Source: Camarhynchus parvulus
Taxonomy: Eukaryota > Chordata > Aves > Passeriformes > Thraupidae
Length of the DNA stretch: 64,000 nt
Direction: 5' to 3'
Assembly: GCF_901933205.1 (NCBI RefSeq)
Contig: NC_044596.1
Location: 4,032,001 to 4,096,000, forward strand
Shown here: piece by piece, positions 42,401-54,400 of the stretch
Position numbering within the stretch: the stretch's first letter is position 1
Layout of the letters: each line of letters starts with the position of its first letter
Made by a program: the position numbers and the translations under genes
Notes under the pieces: generated by a model
Databases searched by the model: none
Seen by the model: only the letters and a program-made list of their open reading frames with translations
Told to the model about the DNA's origin: nothing

Positions 42401-45400
42401 TGGAGGGACCCCCAGGAGAGTTTAGGAGGTCTAGGAGTGTTTGGAGAAACTTCTAGGACTGTCTGGGACCCCCAGAAGTGTTTTGGATGTCCAGGACTGT
42501 TTAGAGGGATCCCCAGGAGGATTTTGGAGGTCCAATAGGGTTTGGAGGGACCTCTAGGAGGGTTTAGGAGGTCTTGGAGGGACCCTCAGAAGGGTTTTGG
42601 ATGTCCAGGACTGTTTAGAGGGATCCCCAGGAGGATTTTGGAGGTCCAAGAGGTTTGGAGGGACCTCTAGGAGGGTTTTGGAGCTCCAGCAATGTTTGGG
42701 GAGACTCCTAGCACTGTTTGGACGGACTCTCAGGAGGGTTTTGGAGGTTCAGGACTGTTTGGAGGGACCCTCAGGAGGGTTTTGGCGGTTCAGGACTGTT
42801 TGGAGGGATCCCCAGGAGGGTTTTGGATGTCTAGGACAGTCTGGAGGGACTCTCAGGAAGGTTTTGGAGGTCCAGGAGAGCTTGCAGTGAGCCCTCCCGG
42901 CGGGCTGTCCCCTTGCCCAGTGTCCTCGGTGGCCGTGGCCAGGCACGCCCAGATAAGCGGGATCCCTCAGGAATGCGATTTGTGGGGCCAAAGTTCACCT
43001 GCCCTGTGCAGCCGCGGCCCCGGGCGTGTGGCATGGCCGAGAGGGGACAGGGTCACCCCCTCGCAGGTGCCACCAAGGCCCGGGGTGGCAGCAGGGGCAG
43101 GGGGGCAGCACAAACCCCATCGCCGTTCCCGTGGACAGCGATGGGAGGGGGTCCGCGGGATTGGTGATTTTGGGGCGCGGGGAGGGGGCGCTGGGGCTGT
43201 CGGATGCCTCGGCAGAATACGCCCCCTTAACCAGGGAAACTGAGGCACGGAACACCGTGCCGTGTCCCATCCCCGCTCCTGAAGGGTTTTTTGGGGGATG
43301 GGATGGGTGGGATGTGCGCGCCTGTGCAGCCGCGGGCACCCAGCAGCCCCATTTCCCATTTCCCGATCGGCTCTGGGTGTTGCCACGGCGTAATTAGCGG
43401 TAATTGCTCTCTAATGAGGCAGCAATCCTGCGGCGGGCCCAAAGCACTTCCCCCGCCCCGGGCCGTGCCCCCGCTGGGTGCTGGGCGGGGGCTCCCGGGG
43501 CGCCTCCCGGGGACAATTTGGGACATCCGGACACAGGGGTGGCTCGCTGGTGGCACTGGGGACAGCGGGCGGTGGCGCGTCCCCGCAGTGCCCGTGCCAG
43601 CCTGGCAGCGCGCCCCGGCTGCTCCGGGCGCTGGCACCGCTGGGGACTTCCCCGCCTCGCCCCCGCTTGTCCCCGCTGCTGGTGCCACCCCTGGGGCGGT
43701 GTCACCCCTGGGGCGGTGTCACCCCGCTGGCAGTGCCACCCCGCTGTGGCAGGGTCACCCCACTGTGGCAGGGTCACCCCGCTGACAGTGTTACCCGGCT
43801 GGCAGTGCCACCCCACCGTGGGTCACCCCGCGGTCGGTGCCACCCCTCTGGCATTGTCACCCCGCTGACAATGCCACCCCGCTGTGGCAGCGTCACCCTG
43901 CTGGCAGTATCACCCTTCTGTGACAGTGTCACCCCGCTATGGCAGGGTCATGCCTCTGACAGTGTCACCCTTCTGACAGTGTCACCCCACTGTGGCAAGG
44001 TCACCCTGCTGGCAGTGCCACCCCACCATGGGTCACTCCGCGGGCGGTGCCACCCCTCTGGCATTGTCACCCTTCTGACAGTGTCACCCCGCTGTGGCAG
44101 TGTCACCCTGCCGGCAGGGTCACCCCGCTGAAAGTGTCACCTCGCTGACAGTGTCACCCCACTGTGGCAAGGTCACCCTGCTGGCAGTGTCACCCCGCTG
44201 ACAGTGTCACCTCTCTGGCCATGCCATCCCACCGTGGGTCACCCCGCGGGCGGTGCCACCCCTCTGGCACTGTCACCCCGCTGCCACCGTCCCCTTTCCC
44301 TGCCCCACAGCAAAAGCCACCCCACACCAGCCGCGTGTCCCCGCGATGCCACCAAGCGGGTCCTCGCTCCTGTCCCTTCGTGCCACCCTCCGCGGCCCAG
44401 CGGCTGCCGGCTGTTGGTCACCTGGCACGGGTTCTTTTTTGGGTTCTTTTCCCTTCAATTCTCCAATTTAAGCCCCAGGCTGGCTCCGCCGGGGGGGCGA
44501 GGGGGTCCCAGGCACGGGCAGATCCCGGGAGTGGCACCGGGACGGGGGCGGGCACCGGGGCTTGGCACGGATTTTGGGAGCCGCTCCCCCCTCTCCGAGC
44601 TGGGTTTCGCTCCTCTTTTCCCTCGGGGGATGCTCAGCCCGCGGTGCCCCCAGCGAGGAGGAGGAGGAGGAGGAAGGCTCAGGTGTGTGCCAGCCCCAGG
44701 TGTGTGCCAGCCCCAGGTGTGTGCCAGCCCCAGGTGTGTGCCACAGGTCCCCGTGCCCCTCGCTCGCCGCCGCGGGTTCGTTGTTTGTTTTCCTCGCTCT
44801 CCTTTCAGCTCGGCTGAGCAGCGATCATTTGCAATTCCAGTTTTCGCGGCGGCGCCTAATGCGGCCGGGCTGGGTGTGCCCCCCCCGGAGCTGCCAGAGG
44901 AGCCCTGACACATTATTTGCTCTGCTTTCTGATTTATTTGTTTTTTTGGTTGCGTGGGTTTTTTTTAATTTTAATTCATTTTTTCCCCTGAACCGACGCT
45001 TTGCCTGATTAGGAAACAACGACCACGGGGGAATGGGGTGGAAGTTTGAAATCTCATCCAAGCGAGAGGTTGATGGGGGAGGAGATGTCTGGGGGGTGTT
45101 TGGGGGCTGTTGGACCCCTCAGCCTTGGGGTGCAGGGCTGCAGGAAGGGCTGCTGATAGCGCCGAGGCTGCCGCGGCCTTATCTCATCCCCTCTTATCAG
45201 CAGACATGCTTGAGCTGCAGATAAGCGGGACCTTGGGTTCAGGCTCGGGTTGCTGGAGCAGGGGGAGGATGCTCCGTGTCCCGGCGGGGTGGGAGGTGTT
45301 GTGGGGGGGCTGAACCCCCCGTTTGGGAGTGGGGGATCCCCCCAAAAACTCGGATTGGGGTTGGGGTCACAGAGCAGCCCCTGGGCGAGTGGAGGCTTCA

Positions 45401-48400
45401 CCTTTCTTTGTGTTGGGGCAGGAATTGGGGCTGGGAACGGCCTGGGGTGGGTTGGCTCTGCTCCTTCTTCTCTTGAAACGAAAGAAACTGAAGAAAAATG
45501 TTCATATTTAGGGCCAATTTGATGATTGTGCATCCAAAACACCCATGGAGAGGCTCCCAGTTTCTCCTCCATCTCCCCCAAATCTCCCTCCGTGCTGGCA
45601 GGAGCCCCAGCCCGTGCTGGAAGTTCTCTGCTCCATCCGCAGGGATTTTTGGGGGTGCTGGGAGGTGATTTGGGCGCTGCCAGGCCTTGTGATTGCTGCT
45701 GAGGGGGGATTTTCACACCAGGCGCTGATCCCAGGAGCCAAAACCCTCGGGGTGGCCCCGGGGAGGAAATCCTCATCCCACTCCATCCGAATTCGCTTTT
45801 TTGGGGGGATGCTGAGGCTCAGGGCGCTGCGCCCCCTGTGCTGGGGAGTGTCCCCACACCCTGTGCGTGTCCCTGGGGACTCTGGGGACAGCTGGTGGCC
45901 CTGTCCGGCCATCCGAGGGTGGATCCAGGAGCTCCAGCTCTTCCCGCCGGGCTCGGGCAGGGCTCTGGGAGCAGGGGGAGCAGCAGCAGGTGGCTGGCAT
46001 GGTAAACAGGCTGGGGTTGTCGCTGCTGCGCCCCCGGGGCCGCTTGTGCAACCGGGGCGGGGAGCTGGCTGCGAGCTCAGCGCCTGATTTCCAGAATTCC
46101 AGCCTGGATCAGCCCTGGGAGAGTAGGGAATGTGAGCTGCACCTTCCCAAACTCAGCTCCGCGGCACAAAGCTGTCAGTGTCCCCAGAGATGTGCCACAG
46201 AGAGGCTTCACCCGCCGCTGGCAGAGCTCCTGGCATTCCCTTTTTGGAAAATTAATTAATTAATTAATTCCCAGGATGATCCCAGGACACCCTGCCTGGC
46301 CCAGCCTCACCCGTGCTATGTGCCCGTCCCAGTTTGGGGCTGAGCTTGAAGAATTGGGCAAAAAACAAGGCAGGGATTTGTCCTGCCGAGGGTTTTGTCC
46401 CTGGGCAGGAAGGGCGGGAATTCTGCCCACACAAGGAAGTCCCGCGGTGGTGGCACAAGGAAGTCTGCGGTGGCACGGTGTGACCACGTCCTGCCCATCA
46501 GCCACCGTGTCCCCAGCGAGCCCAGGGTCCCCCCCAGGGTGGCACCCTGCCCTTGTCACGCCCGTGGTGTCACCTCTGGGCAAGGGGACATTTCCCATGG
46601 CCACAGGTGCCCCATCAGCTGACGCCAGCGTGGCGCTCGGCCCCTCCCACCTGCATTTTTTAAGGCTAAACGCCGCGTTTTCGCTTCTCCCACGCGGTTT
46701 ATTCCCGCATTCCCAGCATGGCAGTGCCCACCCGGTGCCCACCGGGGGTCCCGTCCCTTTCCCAAAGCCCCAAACCGCGCTCGCAGCGCCCCGTGGAGCC
46801 CGAGCGCACCTGAAGCACCACCCCAAAACCAAAACCAGCCAGAGGCTCCACCTTGAGCTCGGGGGAGGGCAGCACCGGCGACACGGGGCTCGGGCAGCGT
46901 GGCTGTCGCTGTCGCTGTCGCAGCGGGAGTGGCAGCGCGGCCGGGGGTGTGCGCGGTGTTTATATAGCGAGCAGCCAAAGCTGCAGGTTCGGATTTCAGC
47001 CCTCGCTTATCAGCCGGGCTGTTCCTGCCGTGGCGGCTCCCGGAGGCGCCACCGAGGCTTTTCCCGTCCCTTCCCGGCCATCCCGGGGCTCCTGGGCTCT
47101 GCCCCTCCGCACCTGGAGCAGGTAACCGAGGCGGCTGCGTCCTCACTGCCCGGCTTTGGAAGGGTTAAAACCGGGATTGGGGCGATGGAGGGAAACTCCG
47201 AGGGTTAAAACCGGGATTGGGGCGATGGAGGGAAACTCCGAGGGTTAAAACCGGGATTGGGGCGATGGAGGGAAACTCCGAGGGATGGAGGGGTTGGGGG
47301 AGCCAAAGATGGGGTTTGGAGCATCTCGTGGGGAGGGGACACAGCCTCGGATGTCACACGGGGACAGCGGGGCCGCGGGCAGGTGGCACGGTGGGCACGG
47401 CGGGCACGGGCCAGGCCGAGCCGTGCCGTGCCAGGGGTTAATTCCGTGCCGGAGCTGCGGGGAAGGTGTGGCAGCAGGATAAGGCTGGCACGGCCGGGAG
47501 CGGGGCAGGGGCAGCCGGTGCTGCGCAGGGCTCTGAATCCAGACGGGATTGGAGGGATCCTGCCCGGATTTGGGGGGATCCTGCCCAGTTTTGGGGGGGA
47601 TCCTGCCTGGCTGGAGGGATTCTGCAAGGCTGGAGGGGATCCTGGAGGATCCTACCCGGCTGGAGGGGGCTTTGGGGGAGATCCTGCCCTGTTGGAAGGG
47701 GATCCTGCCCGGTTTTGGGGGATCCTACCCGGTTTTGGGGATCCTGTCTGGTTTTGGGGGAATCCTGCCCAGTTTTGGGGATCCTGCCCAGCTTGGGGGG
47801 ATCTTGACTGGTTTAGGGGGGGAATCCTGCCTGGTTTGGGGGGGATCCTACCCGGCTGGTGGGGGTCTCTCCCTGTGCCATAGGCCAGGCCCAAACCCTG
47901 GGGGAGCAGCCCTGAGGGAGCTGGCTGGGATTCTCATGGAGATTCCAGCTAAAATCTGGAAGTGCTGCTTCAGATCACCTGGGAGAGACCCCACTGTGTC
48001 TCCTGCTTCGTTCTCTCTAAAGGGATGTTTCAGAAAAGGCTCTTTTAAATTGACTTTTCCCTGTGGGCCCTGTCAGGATTCCCAGTGTTTTCCTGGAGCC
48101 TGGAAAAGCTCCTTGCTCCCCAAATCCCAGTGTCAGGTGCCCCAGCCCCTGTTTGGGTGGGTGTGTTGGGATTCCCTGGCCTGCTGTGGGATTTGGGATT
48201 TCCCTATCCCGATGTGGGATTTGGGATTTGGGAGGTCTGTGGTGGGATTTCCCTGTCCTGATGTGGGATTTGGGATTTCCCTATCCTGATGTGGGATTTG
48301 GGATTTCCTGGCCTGCTGTGGGATTTGGGATGTGGAATTTGGCATGTCTGTGGTGGGATTCCCTGCCCTGCTGTGGGATTTGGGATTTGGGATGGCTGTG

Positions 48401-51400
48401 GTGGGATTTCCCTGTCCAGCTGTTGGATTTGGGATGTTTGTGGTGGGATTTCCCTGTCCTGATGTGGGATTTGGGATTTCCTGGCCTGCTGTGGAATGTG
48501 GGATTTGGGATGTGGTGGGATTTCCCCGTCCTGCTGTGTGATTTGGGATGTCTGTGGTGGGATTTCCCTGTCCTGCTGTGGGATTTGGGATGTCTGTGGT
48601 GGGATTTCTCTGTCCTCATGTGGGATTTGGGATGTGGGATGTGGGCTGGCTGTGGTTTCCATCCCATGGCTCCCAGCCATCCCTGGGATGCCCGGGAGCT
48701 GGGAGTGAGCTCTCCAGCACTGGCAGGGGGCGGGATTGGAGCTGAGCTCGGTCCCAGCTCCATCCTGCTCCATCCTTCCTTGAGCTCGCCCCGTCCGGCT
48801 GGGACAGGGAAAGGTGAGGGGGGGAAAGGCCCCGGGGCAGGCTGAGGGCAGGAATGGCTCTTCCCTGATCCCTCAGGAGCTGAGGGCAGGGATGGCTCTT
48901 CCCTGATCCCTCAGGAGCTGAGGGCAGGGATGGCTCTTCCCTGATTCCCTCCGGAGCTGAGCTTTGGGATCACATTCCCTCCATTCCCGGTGGCTCCTGG
49001 CCTGGGGGACGTCGGTTCCAATCACATGGAACAACATCCCTGAGCTAAACCCACAGGAAAAGGGAGCCACGGAACTGTGGGCACCTGCTGGAGTGATCCA
49101 CCCCTGGATGCACCTGTGATCCCTGCCCTGGATCCACCTGTGATCTCCCCTGGATCCACCTCTGATCCCCCCCCTGGATCCACCTGTGATCCCTCACCTG
49201 GATCCACCTGTGATCCCTGCCCTGGATCCACCTGTGATCCCCCAGCTCCCTGATCCCAGCTGCTCTTCCCACGTTTTTATCCCGGCTGTGCCCTCCAGGA
49301 ATGTGGGACAGCCTCGGGCTCTTCCCAGGGCTCAGCAAACCCATCCCAGCTCCTTGGGCTGTTCCACTCCTTGGTCCCAGTTGCGTGTGAGGACCCTTGG
49401 AGGGATCCTGTGACATTTTGGGGGAGATCCAGTGTCCAGTGAGCATCCCAAGAGGGAATCCTGTGGGCAATCCAAGAGGGAATCCTGTGGCACCCTTGGA
49501 AGGATCCTGTGACCTTTTTGGAGGGGATTCTGTGGCACTTTTGGGAGGGATCCTGTGGACATTCCAAGGTGGGGATCCCGTGACATTTTTGGAGGGATCC
49601 AGTGTCCAGTGAGCATCCCAAGAGGGAACCCCATGGACATTCCAAAGGGGATCCTGTGGCATTTTTGGGGGGATTCTGTGGCACTTTTGGGAGGAATCCT
49701 TTGGGCATTCCAGGGTGGGGATCCCGTGGCACTTTTGGGAGGGATCCTGTGACATTTTTGGAGAGACCCCGTGAACATTCCAAGGGGGAATCCTCTCACA
49801 CCACAAGGGGCTCATCCCGAGCTGCTCCTCCGCTCACAAAGGCCCCGCCGAGGGCTCTCCCCAGGCCGGGACGGGCCCGGTTCCAGCCCGGCTCAGCCAT
49901 CCCGTCCTTCCAGCTCCCCTCCCCGGCTGCGGGGCCGCTCCTCCCCGCGGGGCGGAGGAAGAGCCGGGGCCGCGTTTATTTGTGGGGGAGAAGGAAGGGG
50001 GACCTGGCACCGAGCTCCGGCGCTAATTGGATTTCTGAGAAGCGGCGCTGGAACTGTCCCGATTTCCAACTGGAAGCATCCCACGGTGACCAAACGAGAG
50101 CCCGACCCTCCCGTGGCGCTGCGGAGGTGGCGCTGGGAGGGGGACAAGCGACACGGCCGGGGCAGTTTGGTGACACAGAGGTGTGTCCTTGTCCCCGCGC
50201 AGCCTCGGACACTCCCAGGGTTTGGTTTTTGGCTCTGTGTGTTTTTCCCCCAGCAGATTCCCGGCTTTCCCCTCCGGGGCTGCCCCGGGGCGCTGATGAG
50301 GACGCGGTTGGGAAGATGGCAATGAGCTGTGATTCACCGGGAAGCCGTTCCCGGGCGCACCAGGGTGTGGTGGGCTGGAGGTGACACTCAGTCAGGGTTG
50401 TCACATCCCAGGACAGCGAGGGAAAGGCTGCGATCCCCCCCCCCCCGGGATGTCCCGAGGGAATTTGCAGAGGAAATCCCGGCAAAGGCTGCAAATCCTG
50501 AGCCTGACCCTGGGATTTGGGGAACACCGAGTGTGTTTTTTTAGACCTTTTTGCTTAGGACAAGCCGGATTTGGGGGAGTTTTGGCTCTTTTGTGCACGG
50601 GGATTGGTGAGGTGGGCACGTGCCCATTTTTTGGAGGGGCTGGAGCTGCCGTGCCAACCATGCGTGCCAGGCTCGGCTCCACGGCGGCTCTTCCCAGGCA
50701 CTCAGGAATGTTTTTAGCTGCTCCACACATTTCCTGGCACCCATTCCATGATGCCAGACCTCTCCCGGGGCCGTGGGATGTGCCACAGATGGATTTGGGG
50801 CCGGAGAGCCACCGTGGCCAGCCCGGAGCCAGCGCTGATCCCGTCCTTGGGAGCTGTTTGGTGCAAAGCCCTTGCACAACCGGCACGGTTGTGTCACCGC
50901 CGGTGACAGGCTGTTCCCAGGCCCGGCGAGGTGTGGGATCAGATCTAAAAAAGGAGAATTTCCCCATTCACACCCAGCCCGACGCAAGGGACGCGTGGCA
51001 CCGCACCAGCAAAACAATGGGGACACTCGAGGAGGTGACAAAGCTGCCCACAGTGACAAGTTCGCTGTGTCACCGGAGCACAGCCGCTCCTGCCCCGCCA
51101 GCCCGGCCTTGGGACCGTGCCTGGGATCCATAAATCTCCTGGCACGGCCTGGATGGTGCCGCTGGCACCTTCCCAGGCTCCCGCTCCGGCAGGTGTGGGG
51201 CTCCGGGTGCCGGCTATGCCAGGAATGTGCCGAATGTGTCGGGGCTTGACTGCGGGAGGTCGGGGCGCAGGGTTGGGATGAATCAGCCGAGGCCTGGCAG
51301 CGCTGCAGCTCCCGGGCTGGGGCAGAGCCAGCGCTGCCCAAACCCCCCATCCTGAGCCTGCAAACAGCACGGGGAAATGGGATCCTGTGGTGGCAGCAGC

Positions 51401-54400
51401 GACGTGGAAGCCGCCGCTGTCTCACGGCCCTGAGGTGCCGCGTTTGTGGCTTTGTTGTTTGTTTTGAGAGTGGGAGATGCAGAGTGGAAAATTGGGGAGT
51501 TTGTACAAAAATCATCAAGAGGCTCCACAGCCTGAAGGAGCCCAGGCTGGGGCTCACCCTGACCCCCATCCCGGTGGGCTGGAGAGGGAATAGCAGCTGC
51601 TGGATTTGCAGAGCCTCAAGAATCACTGCTGGGAATGCTTCACTTCACCCCCCTGCACCCCCTGAGCGCTCCCAGTTTGGGGTGTTCACAAGGAATTTGT
51701 GGCTTTATATCCCAGGTGGGTGTGGGGAATGGGAATTCCCAAAGCTGGGCCCGTTCCACGGCATCTCATGGACACGGGGAGCCAAACCGAGCCCCACATC
51801 TGCAGGGCGTTATCAGCTGCTGCTCCTGCCTCGCTCCCCCGGGCGGTTTTGGTGGGATTTGACCGTGATTGAAACCATCCCGCGGCCGCCCCGGCCGCAG
51901 CCCGGGGGTGGTGCCGTGCAGATGTTTGTCCGAGGCTGTTTGTGATCATTCCAGCCCCGACGCCCCCGGCGCTGCGGCTGGGGCTGGACAAAGGCGAAAT
52001 TCCCGCGGTGGCCGCGTCGGGAAGGTGGTGCCGGTGCTGTGAGTGCTCCAGGGACGTGGGACAGGGGTGTGGGGCAGGGTGGGGGCCCTCTGTGTGCTTG
52101 TGGGGACAAGCTGAGGGGGCCTGGCATGGGATGCTCCAGGGATGTGGGACAGGGTGGAGACCCTCTGTGTGTTTGTGGGGACAGGCTGAAGGGACCCGGC
52201 ATGGGATGCTCCTGGAAGCTGGTGACAGAAGCGCAGGGTCCCCAGGTGCCACCGCGCCGCGGGGCTGTGCAGGGACAGCCCCGGGAGCCGGCGGCGGCGC
52301 AGCCCGGGGTTAATCATTCAACCCCTCGGCAGGTTGGGTAACGCGGCCAACGGCGCGGCGGGGGCGGGGGGAGGCGACAGGGACATCTGTCCATCCGCTC
52401 CGCAGGGCTCAGGCACGGCGACAGCGCTGTGCTCCTCCTCCTCCTCCTCCAGCCCCCTCTCCGTGGGGATGCAGGTGCTGATCCCGATGGTCCCGTGCGG
52501 GGTACGCGGGGGAGGGGGGTGACAGGGACACTGTGACAGCGCCGTGTGGGGGCTGAGCGGGAGCCGAGCTGGCCCCCGGCATGGCTGAGCGAGCCAAGAG
52601 CCGCAGCTGGGTTGTAAACACGCCGGGATAAAGTTACAGCCATTGATGATCCTTGGAAAAGCTGCGGGGAAAGGGAGAGGGAGCTGCGAGAGAGCCCCGA
52701 GCTGCGGTGCCGGGGTACGAGGAGCAGCTTCTGCCCCTCGGTTTCAGCTCCTGCCCCTCGGGACCAGCCTGAGCGCGGGGACAGCGGCGGTTCCAGCAGC
52801 TCCCACCGGGATGTGGCAATTTGGGCAGCTCGGGGACACGCGGGGCTGCTCGCAGCGCTCGTATCCCGGGGACAGGGGACAGGGGAGGGAGGGACAAGCA
52901 GCCGCGGGTCCGTGGGCGTGCGGAGCCCCTTGGAAACCCTTTTTTCCTGCCGGGCCGCTTGTGCTGCGGTGACTTTGCCGTGTCACGGTGCCATTAAAGG
53001 AGAGCAAGGGATGGCTCCCGGCGCTCCGCCCGGAGCCGAGGGGGTTAAGCTGGCGGCAGCTGCGGCGGCTGTTAATGATTGATACCAATGACGGTCTCCA
53101 TGGGCTTGGAAGGGAAATCATCCGCCCCGGCCGGCTGCGGGAGAGCCACGGGCTCGGCGAGTGGCGCAGCAGGCGGAGGGGACGCGCGGTGGCACCGGTG
53201 AGTGTGAGCGCGTGTGGCTGTGTGTGCGTGTGCAGCCTTGTCACAGAGCCCGGACGTGTCACACGGAGCCCGGACGTGTCACACGGAGCCCGGAGGTGTC
53301 ACACGGACCCTGGAGGTGTCACACGGGCCCCGTCCCTGGCACACAGAGCCGGGCCATGGCATTCGTGGGCCATTGTCTGCGGCCGGCGGCGCCGCGAGCA
53401 GCCGGTGGCCCGAGGGTGGTGACAAGCAGAGGTGGCAGGAGCAGCGCGGCCCCGTCAGCCCTGGGTGTGATCATGGAGCCCACGGCTCGGGCAGGGGATT
53501 TGTCCCAGCAGGATTTTCCCAGCGGCGCTGCCGTAATCCCCTGAGCTGACCTGGCCGGGGAGGGGTTGGGGCCGCGCTCCTTTGATGCCGGGGACAGAAA
53601 TTGATCGGGACAGGAATTCCCGGCCACGGAAGCGGCTTCTTAAAGAGCTTAAGGGAGAGTTTCAACCCTCCAGGGGCAGGTCCAGGTTGTGGAGGCTCCG
53701 AGGTTGTGGTGGGAATGGTGGCACTGGGTGGGGATGGTGGCTCCAGGTAGGACTGATGGCTCTGAGTGGGGATGGTGGCTTTGGGGGGGAATGGTGGCTC
53801 CAATGTGGAAATGGTGGCTCCAAGTGGGAATGGTGGCACTGGGTGGAAATGGTGGCTCCGGAAGGAAATGGTGACACTGGGTGAGAATGGTGGTTCCAAA
53901 GTGGGAATGGTGGCTTCGGAAGGAGATGGTGGCACTGGATGAGAATGGTGGCATTGGCAGGGGAATGGTGGCTCTGTGTGGGGATGGTGGCGCAGGGTGG
54001 AGATGGTGGCTCCGTGTGGGAATGATGGTTCCAGGTGGGAATGGTGGCTCCAAAGTGAGAATGGTGGCACTGGATGGGGATGGTGGCACTGGATGGAGAT
54101 GGTGGTTCCATGTGGGAATGGTGGCACTGGATGGCAATGGTGGCACTGGATGGAGATGGTGGCTCCATGTGGGAATGGTGGCTCTGCGATCCCGGTGATC
54201 CCATGCACGAGGACCTGCGGCTTTGTCCCCACCAGGGGACAATGGGGTGACATCAGAGCTGCCAGGGCACGGACTGTCACCCGCTCTGCCCTGATCCAGA
54301 GCTGTCACCCTCCCCAAATGTCCCCCACGGGGTCAGGACGCTGCTGCCATGCCTGCTCCAAACCCCGGCAGCAGCAGCAGGAGCAGCAGCGGCGCTTTTT

